From Funiculus sociatus GB2-C1 (GTDB lineage Bacteria > Cyanobacteriota > Cyanobacteriia > Cyanobacteriales > FACHB-T130), in assembly GCF_039962115.1 (NCBI RefSeq), contig NZ_JAMPKJ010000025.1, positions 18,355 through 82,354 on the forward strand: a stretch of 64,000 bases of DNA. Direction: 5' to 3'. How positions within the stretch are numbered: position 1 is the stretch's first letter; each line of letters begins with the position of its first letter. Positions 17,494 through 25,975 of this stretch are shown here, piece by piece. The notes beneath the pieces are model-generated. The model searched no databases. It had not been told where the DNA came from and saw only the letters and a program-made list of their open reading frames with translations. The position numbers and the translations under genes were made by a program.

Positions 17494-18591
17494 ATGAATC
17501 AATTTAGTGAAGAAGTTTCCTCGAAAATAGAGTTAATCCGAAAAGCCCTAACTGAAGCCGACGCGCAGGGTTTACGACTACGCGGCACAGATTGGTTCGC
17601 GTGGGCGACTGCTGGGGGTTCCAGCACCGTACTGCTAACCGCAGAAACCGGAGTCGCAGAAGTGCTGGTGACAGCCCAAGATGCCTGGATATTAACTGAC
17701 GAAATCGAAGCGCAGCGTTTTAAAGATGAGGAAATTTCAGCAAATTTCCAGTTTTACGTCAATCCTTGGGCTGATGCTGCGGCGCGTGAATCTTTTGTGC
17801 AGGAAGCTACTAATGGAGGGAAAGTTTTAAGCGATCGCCCGCTTCCTCATGTCGAGAAGCGATTACCCGCGTCTCTACAACATCATAAACGAACCCTGAT
17901 GTCAAGTGAGCTGGAGCGATATCGCCAGCTAGGGCGTAAAGCAAGCGAAGCGATGACAGAGGTGCTAAAAGCTGCCAAGCCGGATTGGACAGAATATCAG
18001 CTTGCGGGTGCGGGTGCAGAGGCTTTGTGGGCGAGGGGCATACATCCAGCGCTGACGCTAGTAGCAGGCGAGAGACGTTTACCGCTTTACCGTCACGCTA
18101 CCGCTAGCGGCGAAAAAATTGGACAGCAAGCGATGCTAGTGTTTTGCGCTAGGGAACATGGTTTGTATGCAAATCTTACCCGATTTGTGTCATTCGGTTC
18201 GTCCGATGAAAGCGCCAAATTACACCGCCATGTCAGGGAAATTGAAGCGGAAGCTTTAAATTTTTTAAAGCCTGGGGTATCGCTTAATGCAGTTTATGAC
18301 ACTTTGGCTAATGCTTATCAAAAGCACGGTTTTCCTAATGCCATCCGCCAACATCATCAGGGTGGAACTACGGGATATTTGGCGCGAGAAGTTGTAGCCA
18401 ATCCCACGACTAATGACACGCTGGCGGAGAATATGGCTGTTGCTTGGAATCCAAGTGTACCAGGAGCAAAGATTGAAGATACTTTTGTCCTTGCTAATGA
18501 TGGCAAGTTGGAAAATCTGACTTTAGATCCAAATTGGCCTAGCGTAGAGGTAGAAGGAAGGTTGCGCCCCGTACCCTTGGAAGTTGGATAA
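17494..18591 (+). CDS. M24 (creatinase/aminopeptidase P) fold protein, probably inactive
   Basis: A 365-residue protein with an N-terminal creatinase-like domain and a C-terminal pita-bread domain from about residue 135. Active M24 peptidases bind two metals through D, D, H, E and E. Here the first two aspartates are Phe217 and Asn227 (MLVFCAREHGLYANLTR) and the first glutamate is Asn319 (WNPSVPG). Only His288 (HQGGTTGY) and Glu328 (KIEDTFVL) remain. A metal-dependent peptidase is therefore unlikely; binding or regulation is possible. It lies 97 bases after galT on the same strand. Confidence 0.8.
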   Translation: MNQFSEEVSSKIELIRKALTEADAQGLRLRGTDWFAWATAGGSSTVLLTAETGVAEVLVTAQDAWILTDEIEAQRFKDEEISANFQFYVNPWADAAARESFVQEATNGGKVLSDRPLPHVEKRLPASLQHHKRTLMSSELERYRQLGRKASEAMTEVLKAAKPDWTEYQLAGAGAEALWARGIHPALTLVAGERRLPLYRHATASGEKIGQQAMLVFCAREHGLYANLTRFVSFGSSDESAKLHRHVREIEAEALNFLKPGVSLNAVYDTLANAYQKHGFPNAIRQHHQGGTTGYLAREVVANPTTNDTLAENMAVAWNPSVPGAKIEDTFVLANDGKLENLTLDPNWPSVEVEGRLRPVPLEVG

Positions 18592-18598
18592 TGGAAAT

Positions 18599-18726
18599 GC
18601 CCTAGCGAATGGAATTCGCGGCTATACACACGAAACCTGCTTTACAAAGGTTTCAAAATACCAAATTTTCTTAAGTCCGCGCAGGCGGACTTTGTTTGTA
18701 TAGCCGCGATTTCTAATCGCCAGGGG
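18599..18726. repeat. MITE-like inverted repeat, family C
   Basis: The left end has TCGCGGCTATACACACGAAA and the right end read backwards has TCGCGGCTATACAAACAAAG. The imperfect terminal inverted repeats run for about 32 bases in a 128-bp unit with no ORF. It contains a further short hairpin, AGTCCGCGCAGGCGGACT. It fills the spacer between the M24 gene and the next gene. Confidence 0.72.
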
Positions 18727-18764
18727 ATTTTCTGCCAAAGGTATATTCAGCAACGCGGGGTAAT

Positions 18765-19805
18765 ATGTCACAGGAAAGGATTGAAAAGCTGACTCCAGAG
18801 AAAGAAGCTTTAATCCCTGTTTATCGCGAAAAGTGGCGAAAGATTGCGCTTTCTACTGAACCGATTGATAAAGAAAAAGCTGCAAAAGCGATAAAAAAAG
18901 CCTATGCTTTTATAGGCTTGTCTCAGCCTGAAGTTATTTTTTATTCTAGTCCATATTCAGGATTCAGATATTTACAGCAATTAAAGGGCTTTAGTGACTG
19001 GATTGGCGAGCAAATGAGGGCCGAATTAACTACAAAACTGTGTAGCGAGTTAAGGAACAAACTGCAAAACCAATGTGGTCAAGTATGGATGCAACTAGAG
19101 AGGCACTTGGAAAGCAGGCAGTTCATTACACTATGTAGTCAACTGGAGAATCAACTCAGAAATCAATTTGGTAGTTCTTGGATTACACGTTTGTATATTC
19201 AATCCGAAGTGTGGAGCTTTCATGGAAGTAGATTTGATTTTTGTATTTCAGCCTTAAATTGTGCATATCCTCGAAGAGAATGGGAAGTATTTAAGCTGCT
19301 AGTCAAGGATTGTGGCTGGATTTTGTTAGATGATAAAATTTGCCTCGTATGCGATCGCCCTCGCGTCCTCTCCTTCGACAACCAGCAGCGTCTCCACGGG
19401 GAAGGCGCACCAGCAATACAGTTTGCCGACGGATACAGTCTCTACGCCTATCATGGCGTGACATTACCTAAAAAATACGGCACAGATCACCCGCACCACT
19501 GGCAAGCTTCATGGCTTTTAGAAGAAAATAACGCCGAACTGCGGCGAGTGTTAATTCAGGGAATTGGCTACGATAGGATTGCCCACGAATTAGGGGCAAT
19601 TGAGTTAGATTCATATCAAGAATATACTTTATTAAAAATTGATACTGATATTGATATAGAGCCAATATATTTATTAAAGATGACTTGCCCAAGCACCAAA
19701 TTTATTCATGTTTTGCGCGTACCGCCTGATGTAGTATCGGCGCGAGAGGCTATTCGTTGGGTGAATTGGGGAATTTCCCCGGAAGAGTTTGCCATTCAAA
19801 CTTAA
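18765..19805 (+). CDS. DUF6745-like protein of unknown function
   Basis: A 346-residue protein opening with LTPEKEALIPVYREKWRKIALSTEPID and ending with EAIRWVNWGISPEEFAIQT, features I associate with the DUF6745 family. The middle has RLHGEGAPAIQFADGYSLYAYHGVTLP and the C-terminal part has a valine-glutamate-rich DRIAHELGAIELDSYQEYTLL. No catalytic motif or membrane helix is visible. The function is unknown; family members are often found as solitary genes in cyanobacteria and actinobacteria. Confidence 0.65.
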   Translation: MSQERIEKLTPEKEALIPVYREKWRKIALSTEPIDKEKAAKAIKKAYAFIGLSQPEVIFYSSPYSGFRYLQQLKGFSDWIGEQMRAELTTKLCSELRNKLQNQCGQVWMQLERHLESRQFITLCSQLENQLRNQFGSSWITRLYIQSEVWSFHGSRFDFCISALNCAYPRREWEVFKLLVKDCGWILLDDKICLVCDRPRVLSFDNQQRLHGEGAPAIQFADGYSLYAYHGVTLPKKYGTDHPHHWQASWLLEENNAELRRVLIQGIGYDRIAHELGAIELDSYQEYTLLKIDTDIDIEPIYLLKMTCPSTKFIHVLRVPPDVVSAREAIRWVNWGISPEEFAIQT

Positions 19806-20272
19806 ACCAAAGTCATGTACATTAGGGCTAATAATATAAAACCTACGTAGGTTGTCTTGAGTAACGAACCCCAATTATTATAAGAATTTGTTGAGTTTTA
19901 CTATCGTTCAATGAACTTACACTTATTTTTAGTTGACAAGAACTAACATTTTTAGTATTTAAAATTACAACCTACCTTAACAGTAAGACTATTCTTTAGC
20001 TAGAAGTATAGATTAAGTAGTAGCAATTACTTTGGTTAGTAGCAACTAATAAAAAATATTCTTGTAGGGTTTAAATACCATAAGACAAGAATCTTTTATG
20101 CTCTTTCGTGCTTTAATTATTGACTTAAGCTTTTAGCTATCAGTCTCAGAAGTTAACTGCGCGATCGCTCTTGAGGCAAATTTCTCGGCGATTACTTTTG
20201 GTAGTTTATCTTCTGAATCTATAGCACTCCCATAAAACCCAAACATCGTTAAAACTTTATTTGATCCAAGCC
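19806..20272. other. AT-rich spacer with a 14-base palindrome
   Basis: About 470 bases with no gene. AACCTACGTAGGTT (19840-19853) is a perfect palindrome and could be a binding site, but nothing links it to a regulator. The rest is AT-rich and probably includes the promoter of the following glycosyltransferase. Confidence 0.4.
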
Positions 20273-21583
20273 ATGACTCACTTTGGTGTAATTTGCCCAC
20301 CTTTTGCTGGTCATATTCATCCTATGGCAGCCTTGGGACGAGAGCTGCAACGGCGCGGTCATCGCATCACCTTCCTGCAAATACCCGATTTAGAAACAGC
20401 AGTGCGCTCAGAAGGACTAAACTTTTGGCCTATTGGAAAGTCTGCTTATCAACCGGGCGAACTTGCCGAAAGCTTTACAGAATTAGGTAAATTAAGCGGT
20501 ATAGAATCCCTACGTTATTCAGTGGAAGTGTGCCAACGTTTCACAGCTACGATGTGCGAGGATGCCCCCCGTGCCATTGCAGAAGCGGGAATTGAAGCAC
20601 TGCTGGCAGATCAGCTAGAACCAGCAAGCGAAACGGTAGCCGAATACTTGGGTATCCCTTTTGTTACCGTGTCCTGCGCCCAAGCTATCCACCGCAAAGC
20701 AGAAATTCCTCCCTTCTTCACTCTTTGGAACTACGAGAATAAGTTGTGGGCGCGTCTTCGCAATCAGGCTGCTTATTACCTATTAGATCGCAATAGCCAA
20801 CCACTTCTGCAAGCCCTCAATCAGTATCGTAAACAGTGGAAGTTACCAGTCGTTCGCAAATTGTATGCCTCCCGTTCTCGACTTGCCCACATTAGCCAGC
20901 AACCCGCTGCTTTTGATTTCCCCTGCACCAACCTACCAAAGCACTTCCATTACGTCGGGCCTTTTCGCAATCCCTCGCCGTGCAAAATTTCCTTTCCCTA
21001 CGAACGGTTGACCGGGCAACCGCTGATCTATGCTTCGTTGGGAACTGTGCAAAATACTAAAGAGGATATTTATCACTGCATCGCCGCAGCCTGCGAGGGG
21101 CTGGATGTGCAACTGGTTATCACTCTTGGGGGCGGGATGGATGTAGAAGCGGTGCAAGGACTGCCCGGTTCTCCCTTAGTTGTAAAATATGCCCCTCAAC
21201 TAGAACTGCTTTCCAAAGCTAGGTTAACCATCACTCACGGAGGACTCAACACGGTACTAGATTCGCTGAGTCACGGGGTTCCTATGGTTGCCATCCCAAT
21301 TACATACGAACAGCCAGGAACGGCAGCGCGAATTAAGTGGACAGGGACTGGGGAAGCGCTTCCTTTGGCTAGCCTGAACGCGACTGAACTGCAAGCAGCT
21401 ATTCAACGGGTGCTAACGGAGGATTCTTACTTAAATAATGCCTTAAAGTTGAAGGAATCTATCCGTCAATCAGGCGGCGTAAAAAGAGCTGCTGATATTG
21501 TTGAGCAGGTGGTCAAGTCCGGGCATCCCGTCCTGTCGGGGTTAACTCCAGTTGTATCTAGAGGGGTTGCCTATTCTACCTAA
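20273..21583 (+). CDS. GT1-family glycosyltransferase, zeaxanthin glucosyltransferase-like
   Basis: A 436-residue GT-B enzyme using the ATG at 20273; an in-frame TTG at 20261 adds four residues. The start THFGVICPPFAGHIHPMAALGRELQ and the donor motif THGGLNTVLDSLSHGVPMVAIPITYEQPGTAARI are typical of the MGT group that contains the carotenoid glucosyltransferase CrtX. The acceptor could be a carotenoid or another lipid; no carotenoid genes are beside it. It is only distantly similar to the GT1 at 1155-2465. Confidence 0.85.
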   Translation: MTHFGVICPPFAGHIHPMAALGRELQRRGHRITFLQIPDLETAVRSEGLNFWPIGKSAYQPGELAESFTELGKLSGIESLRYSVEVCQRFTATMCEDAPRAIAEAGIEALLADQLEPASETVAEYLGIPFVTVSCAQAIHRKAEIPPFFTLWNYENKLWARLRNQAAYYLLDRNSQPLLQALNQYRKQWKLPVVRKLYASRSRLAHISQQPAAFDFPCTNLPKHFHYVGPFRNPSPCKISFPYERLTGQPLIYASLGTVQNTKEDIYHCIAAACEGLDVQLVITLGGGMDVEAVQGLPGSPLVVKYAPQLELLSKARLTITHGGLNTVLDSLSHGVPMVAIPITYEQPGTAARIKWTGTGEALPLASLNATELQAAIQRVLTEDSYLNNALKLKESIRQSGGVKRAADIVEQVVKSGHPVLSGLTPVVSRGVAYST

Positions 21584-21635
21584 TGATTTTGGTAGTGAGG
21601 AGGTTCTCAACTTTAGTTAATCCTAGTGATGCCAC

Positions 21636-21854
21636 TTAACTTATGGCTTGGGAATTATTAGCTTCCTGCCAAGCTGTCCATGCGGAATATATGTCTTCCT
21701 CCACAAGTCCTTTCTTACTAAAATCTACGGTATGATCGACTAACACTTTGAGTGTTGAAGTGTAAGTGTTCCCAATTATTTCATGCCCGTAGCCGATAAC
21801 TTTGCCGATGTGTCCTGTTTTTTTGCTTAGGACATAATCACCTATATTAAGCAT
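21636..21854 (-). CDS. Small conserved-looking protein of unknown function
   Basis: A 72-residue protein starting MLNIGDYVLSKKTGHIGKVIGYG, a short beta-rich segment resembling a KOW/SH3-like barrel, followed by LKVLVDHTVDFSKKGLVEEDIYSAWTAW. The ATG at 21854 is preferred to an in-frame TTG at 21863. There are no cysteines and no membrane helix. It is isolated and convergent with the GT1 gene. Function not recognised. Confidence 0.55.
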   Translation of the reverse strand: MLNIGDYVLSKKTGHIGKVIGYGHEIIGNTYTSTLKVLVDHTVDFSKKGLVEEDIYSAWTAWQEANNSQAIS

Positions 21855-22279
21855 AATTACCAAGCCTCTTTGTTTTCTTAAAAGATTTCTGTTTGTCTAA
21901 TTAATTTTATAAAAGCTCTACTTATTATTTACTCTTTCTAGGAGCTAATTAAAGCTAATTTTCAGGACTATCTGCGGTAGGATGTAGTGTTAAGGGCAAT
22001 TGTGATAAATTATACTAAACTTATTATAAAATAGTAAAAGATGTAGAGTTAAATTAAATATTGAAAGAATAACTATTGCTGGTTGAGGTAAAGGTTAACG
22101 AAATGAGGCATACTATGATGTTAATAAAAGTCAAGTTTTTATATAGATATCATAGTTAGTGGGAAATTATATTTTCCTGGTTCAGTTAGGGATAGCCAGC
22201 CACAAAAAAATTACTTTTCCAAATTTTTCGTTGAGAAAATACGAAAAAAAGTCAATGTAACGCTAGTTCGTAATAAATT
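21855..22279. other. AT-rich spacer before galK
   Basis: About 425 bases lacking any convincing ORF and markedly AT-rich. It separates two divergent genes and so should contain promoters for both the small minus-strand gene and galK. I see no clear operator dyad. Confidence 0.4.
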
Positions 22280-23347
22280 ATGATGGACTTCCAGCAGATA
22301 TTTGGTAAAACACCTGAAATGCAAGCCAGCGCACCAGGGCGGGTGAATTTGTTAGGCGAACACACCGACTACAATGATGGATTCGTGTTACCAACAGCGA
22401 TTCCACAACGGACAACGGTAAATTTGGGTTTCAGCAAGGATGGACAGCACCACTTTTACTCACAAGAACTCGACGAACGGGTAAGCATTTCAGACAACGA
22501 ACACACGCCGCCAGGATTCGCCAGCTATATATTAGGGTGCATCAGGCTTTTGCAGCAGGAAGGACAAGCAATACCGCCGCTGAACCTGCACGTTAGTTCG
22601 TCGGTACCGATGGGGTCGGGTTTGTCTAGCAGTGCGGCTTTGGAAGTTGCAACGCTCAGGGGAGTGCGATCGCTCCTCAATCTCGATCTCGATGATGTCC
22701 GCATCGCCGAAATAGCACAACAGGCGGAAATTCAATATGCTGGCGTCAACTGCGGCATTATGGATCAGATGGCTTCGAGCTTGGCTGACACAGATTCTAT
22801 GCTGTTTTTAGACACGCGATCGCTAGAACGCCAAGTTATCCCTTTCCCTGCTGGTGCAGAAGTTTTGGTAATCGATAGTGGCGTACCGCGCACTTTGGCG
22901 ACTAGCGGATACAACCAGCGTCGCGCTGAGTGCGAAGAAGCGGCGCGATCGCTGGGAGTTAAAGCACTCAGAGATATCAGCGATCCGCAAGCAGTGGAAA
23001 ATTTACCCGAACCTCAGCGGCGTCGCGCTCGTCATGTCGTCACCGAGGATAACCGAGTGCTGGAGGTTCTGCAAGGAGTGTCAGCACAGCGGTTTGGGGA
23101 ATTGATGAATGCTTCACATGCCAGCTTGCGCGACGATTACGAAGTTTCCGTCCCAGCGCTGGATACCCTCGTGGCGATCTTGCAAGAAACTCCGGGAGTT
23201 TTTGGTGCGAGGCTGACTGGTGCTGGTTTTGGGGGCGCGTGCGTAGCTTTGGTTGAGGCGGGAAAAGCGGGCGCGATCGCGCAAAACGTACTTGAACGTT
23301 ACAACAATGCAGGTAACACCGGACGCATTCTAGTTCCAGAAATTTAA
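22280..23347 (+). CDS. galK: Galactokinase
   Basis: A 355-residue GHMP kinase that phosphorylates galactose at C1. The galactokinase signature [19 protein letters not shown] is at about 19-37, the phosphate-binding loop [16 protein letters not shown] at about 109-124, and the third motif [19 protein letters not shown] near the C-terminus. It supplies galactose 1-phosphate to GalT encoded upstream. No galE is visible, so UDP-galactose epimerase must lie elsewhere. A strong hairpin follows the stop. Confidence 0.93.
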   Translation: MMDFQQIFGKTPEMQASAPGRVNLLGEHTDYNDGFVLPTAIPQRTTVNLGFSKDGQHHFYSQELDERVSISDNEHTPPGFASYILGCIRLLQQEGQAIPPLNLHVSSSVPMGSGLSSSAALEVATLRGVRSLLNLDLDDVRIAEIAQQAEIQYAGVNCGIMDQMASSLADTDSMLFLDTRSLERQVIPFPAGAEVLVIDSGVPRTLATSGYNQRRAECEEAARSLGVKALRDISDPQAVENLPEPQRRRARHVVTEDNRVLEVLQGVSAQRFGELMNASHASLRDDYEVSVPALDTLVAILQETPGVFGARLTGAGFGGACVALVEAGKAGAIAQNVLERYNNAGNTGRILVPEI

Positions 23348-23363
23348 TTGTAGTCTTTTAAAA

Positions 23364-23405
23364 CCTTCCCCAACCCTCGCCGTAAATGGCGAGGGTTGGG
23401 GAGGG
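23364..23405. terminator. Long hairpin after galK
   Basis: Arms at 23364-23381 and 23388-23405 pair over 18 bases with one G-U pair and loop GTAAAT. It begins 17 bases after the galK stop and lies before the converging cupin gene. It lacks a T-run, so it may be a repeat-derived transcript end rather than a classic terminator. Confidence 0.65.
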
Positions 23406-23424
23406 CTGGCATTAGTTTTAGCAA

Positions 23425-23796
23425 TTAGCCAACTTCTATGCTATCGCCTGAAATTGAAGGCCATCGGACAGTCAGAATAATAGAATCTTCAAGAGCAGAC
23501 CAAGAATGAGCTACACCAGGCACCCAAAGAACATAGTCACCCTCACTAGATAATAATACTTCTTCCTCCGGAAATTGCAGGCGAAATCGCCCTTTAATCA
23601 GAATAGAAAGTGTAGTTGCTTCCTCGTTCGTTGCCCACTGATTTCTACTATCTCCTGCTTGGTGGACAGCCCATTTTACCTCTAAATCCGTGGTCGAACG
23701 CGGGTCATCCGTCGGAGTTACAAAGTGACCAAGAATCCAACCCCAACGTTTTTTACCTTCAGTCTGAGCGTTTCCAAAAATAACTTTAGGCTGCAT
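23425..23796 (-). CDS. Single-domain cupin protein
   Basis: A 123-residue small beta-barrel protein. LSILIKGRFRLQFPEEEVLLSSEGDYVLWVPGVAHSW matches the cupin core, with a Gly-rich turn and one clear metal-type histidine (AHSW). The first motif lacks the usual HxH pair (VHQAGDSRNQWATNEEATTL), so metal binding is uncertain. The substrate is unknown. It is convergent with galK. Confidence 0.75.
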   Translation of the reverse strand: MQPKVIFGNAQTEGKKRWGWILGHFVTPTDDPRSTTDLEVKWAVHQAGDSRNQWATNEEATTLSILIKGRFRLQFPEEEVLLSSEGDYVLWVPGVAHSWSALEDSIILTVRWPSISGDSIEVG

Positions 23797-23849
23797 TAGG
23801 TAATATCAAGTAGCGTTCAAATATGTCATGCTGTCTTCAGCATCGCATA

Positions 23850-24060
23850 TATAGCCATCCTATTTAAGTTGTGAACAAGTATTCCCTTGGTGTAAGGGGA
23901 CGGCAATGCCTTGTCCCTACAGGGGTTGACAAATCATTTGAGATTGCTATAGCCATCCTAATTTATTTAGATTCTCCCTTTTCTCCTCTTCTGCGCTCTC
24001 TCTTTCCCCTGCGGTTCGTAAAAAAAAGGTAAATTTCACACATAAAATAGGATTGCTATA
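23850..24060. repeat. MITE-like repeat, family A copy 1
   Basis: The left end TATAGCCATCCTA (23850-23862) and right end TAGGATTGCTATA (24048-24060) form 13-base terminal inverted repeats with one mismatch. An internal TATAGCCATCCTA lies near 23950. The inside also holds a GGGGACGGCAATGCC dyad and, at about 23982-24020, a reversed copy of the purine repeat seen in pbpC. No protein is encoded. Confidence 0.7.
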
Positions 24061-24086
24061 GTTCCTATGAATGCAATTTGGTACAA

Positions 24087-24293
24087 TCAAACAATTTTGA
24101 CATTGCTTCCCTTAGCTTTCTTCGGCTTACAACGAGACAAACAAGCCTCAAGATAAGGACAGTCTTCACACTTGATTGCTTGCCCTGGATTAGCACACCC
24201 ACAGGGAAGATGCAGCAAACACTCTTGAGGTTTTTTCAGTGCAAAACTGAAGGTTGTTTCTCGCAAACAAATAATGAAATCTCGTGCAATCAT
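24087..24293 (-). CDS. Small cysteine-rich protein of unknown function
   Basis: A 68-residue frame with eight cysteines in CLRE, ECLLHLPCGCANP, CEDCPYLEAC and SRCKPKK. The CGC, CEDC and C-x3-C spacing could bind zinc or an iron-sulfur cluster. It starts 17 bases after the stop of the preceding minus-strand frame. I do not recognise the family; the cysteine density makes a real gene plausible. Confidence 0.45.
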   Translation of the reverse strand: MIARDFIICLRETTFSFALKKPQECLLHLPCGCANPGQAIKCEDCPYLEACLSRCKPKKAKGSNVKIV

Positions 24294-24310
24294 AATAATT
24301 TTGTTTTTCC

Positions 24311-24685
24311 CTATTTGATATTTAAGACAGATTTTGCTGTTGATTTCACAGCAGAACTCATATCAGCCAGAGTCTGAGCAATCGGACGCTGATTATGCAG
24401 AAAAACCCGCGCACACTTGCGTCCCGGCATCCCGGAAGCCGCCTGATTTTTCGACTCCTCAGTCCATCCTGTACCGTTTAAACCAGTACCTGCTGCACCT
24501 TTAATTTGATAAGGGGCAAAAAACTCAATCCACGTATGTTTACCAGGCAGTGCAAGGGATGTTTCTAGCATTGAAGGTACAGCTTGAAACATCGCAGCAT
24601 CTTTTGGAATCTTACCCACACTGGGGTCAGCTTGAGCTTCCTCCACATAGCCAACTGAATCCGCAATTAACACCGAGGGAATCAA
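24311..24685 (-). CDS. Unrecognised protein, start uncertain
   Basis: A 124-residue frame beginning with a TTG (IPSVLIADSVGYVEEAQADPSVGKIPKDA) and ending SSAVKSTAKSVLNIK. A stop lies four codons before the TTG, so the N-terminus may be truncated by mutation. The middle contains LPGKHTWIEFFAPYQIKGAAGTGLNGTGW. No known motif is recognised. Together with the cysteine-rich gene just downstream it may be a small operon. Confidence 0.4.
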   Translation of the reverse strand: MIPSVLIADSVGYVEEAQADPSVGKIPKDAAMFQAVPSMLETSLALPGKHTWIEFFAPYQIKGAAGTGLNGTGWTEESKNQAASGMPGRKCARVFLHNQRPIAQTLADMSSAVKSTAKSVLNIK

Positions 24686-24810
24686 ATACTTCTTTTATTT
24701 TCGATATCCTGGGAAATTTCAGCTTCAGCCTAAAAGCTTGTCTTACTTCTACTTAAGGAATAGTTTTATGTTAAATAAGATTGTATTTTAATATACAAAA
24801 TACTTGCAGC

Positions 24811-24844
24811 GTAGGGTGCGTTAGCCAAGCGTAACGCACCCTAC
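24811..24844. terminator. Perfect hairpin after the DUF4383 gene
   Basis: GTAGGGTGCGTTA (24811-24823) and TAACGCACCCTAC (24832-24844) form a 13-base-pair stem with an 8-base loop. It lies just past the 3' end of the minus-strand DUF4383 gene. It is also a widespread cyanobacterial repeat sequence, so termination is inferred from position. Confidence 0.6.
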
Positions 24845-24848
24845 CAAA

Positions 24849-25340
24849 CTAGACGCCAGGCGATACACCAACATCCTTTAATTTTGCAGGCTTAAAGAAC
24901 CCATAATAACCTGCTGCTGCCGCCGTGAGAGCATTAAGCCAAACATTGTTTCCTAAGATTGGCATTAAGCCGAAAGTTGTGTTCGTTAAGGGCAACAAAC
25001 CCATAATTGCTATCAAGGTATATACAATAGCAAAACCTTGATTGAATACCAGCGCACCACTAGGGCTAGTAGCCGCAGCAATTCCCAGAATACCCACTAC
25101 AATGTGTACGGCATTATGCAAATAATTGGTGGGAAATAGTCCCAACACATTGCCGTATCCGTCACTAAACTTGAGATTAGGTACATAAAGCGGCGCATCG
25201 GATGCAACTTCAGGCATAGCAGTAAAGCCTGGTATAAATCCAACAATGCCTACAAACAAAAAGAAGATGCCAATGGCTAGGGCAAAAGCACGCTCTTTGT
25301 CGCTAATCCGGTTGATTAAATCAGCATAACGCTGTTGCAT
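24849..25340 (-). CDS. DUF4383-type membrane protein
   Basis: A 163-residue protein with four predicted transmembrane helices: ALAIGIFFLFVGIVGFIPGF, then NAVHIVVGILGIAAA, FAIVYTLIAIMGLLP and a final LNALTAAAAGYYGFF. The HNAVHIVVGILG helix with its conserved histidine, plus the periplasmic loop VPNLKFSDGYGNVLGLFPTN, are typical of DUF4383 in cyanobacteria. Function is unknown. It is monocistronic, with a hairpin at its 3' end. Confidence 0.82.
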   Translation of the reverse strand: MQQRYADLINRISDKERAFALAIGIFFLFVGIVGFIPGFTAMPEVASDAPLYVPNLKFSDGYGNVLGLFPTNYLHNAVHIVVGILGIAAATSPSGALVFNQGFAIVYTLIAIMGLLPLTNTTFGLMPILGNNVWLNALTAAAAGYYGFFKPAKLKDVGVSPGV

Positions 25341-25724
25341 ATTGATACCTCATTTCTAACAAAAATCACTCACAATTGGTCAGGGAGGAATTTCGGTTTA
25401 ACTTACTATCCGTCATGATGGTAAGAAGTAATCCGGGGAACTTCCTGCCGGATACTATACTTTTTATTAAACTGATTTAATATCGCTTTAAATCTACCCA
25501 AAGGCATTATTGAATTGGGTTGAGCAGTTTATTGCTCTACATAATAAGGAATAGTTCTGCGTTTAGTTTACTTGGTTACTATAAATACAAAAAATCACAC
25601 TCATCAAAGCTTAGAATCTAGCAGAGCTTACACACGCTTACTATGCCGAATAGGATAATATTCGGGGTAACTGTAGACATATACATAAATACCTCATTAA
25701 CTGTTTAGTGTATTTTCCATTACA

Positions 25725-25912
25725 TATAGCAATCCTATTTGATTTGTAAACTGTATGCGTGGCTTACGAAAAATATATATAGCGTTTCTCAGTTGGGTGG
25801 AATATATTGTGGTTCTAACGTTGGTAGGGGCATGGCATTGCCATGCCCCTACAGATGTATCGCACCCAATCCTTGAATTGCTATAGTTCACGTCTCAGAT
25901 AGGATTGCTATA
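25725..25912. repeat. MITE-like repeat, family A copy 2, with family B unit inside
   Basis: Perfect 13-base terminal inverted repeats TATAGCAATCCTA (25725-25737) and TAGGATTGCTATA (25900-25912) bound a 188-bp unit. Inside lies the family B unit (25778-25885) that also occurs at 5102-5220, including a near-perfect 29-base palindrome centred near 25838 (GTAGGGGCATGGCA and its complement). The pattern looks like one small element inserted in another. Confidence 0.75.
25778..25885. repeat. MITE-like dispersed repeat, family B copy 2
   Basis: Starts TATAGCGTTTCTCAGTTGGG and ends CCTTGAATTGCTATA, as in copy 1 at 5102-5220, with only a few substitutions outside a short indel in the middle. Confidence 0.75.
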
Positions 25913-25975
25913 CTTACCACTACCAATACAAGGTCTAGTATGATCAACGAGAATCGATAGTCAAAACTACTCGCC

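Larger units (their letters stand above)
25341..25975. other. Spacer between DUF4383 and dapL, repeat-filled
   Basis: About 635 bases without a believable gene. The first 350 bases are AT-rich and hold the promoter side of the DUF4383 gene. The rest is occupied by the nested repeat elements annotated at 25725-25912. Confidence 0.5.

Noticed and set aside
25697..25891. 64-codon minus-strand frame
   Set aside because: It is built from the nested MITE-like repeats and has no protein features.
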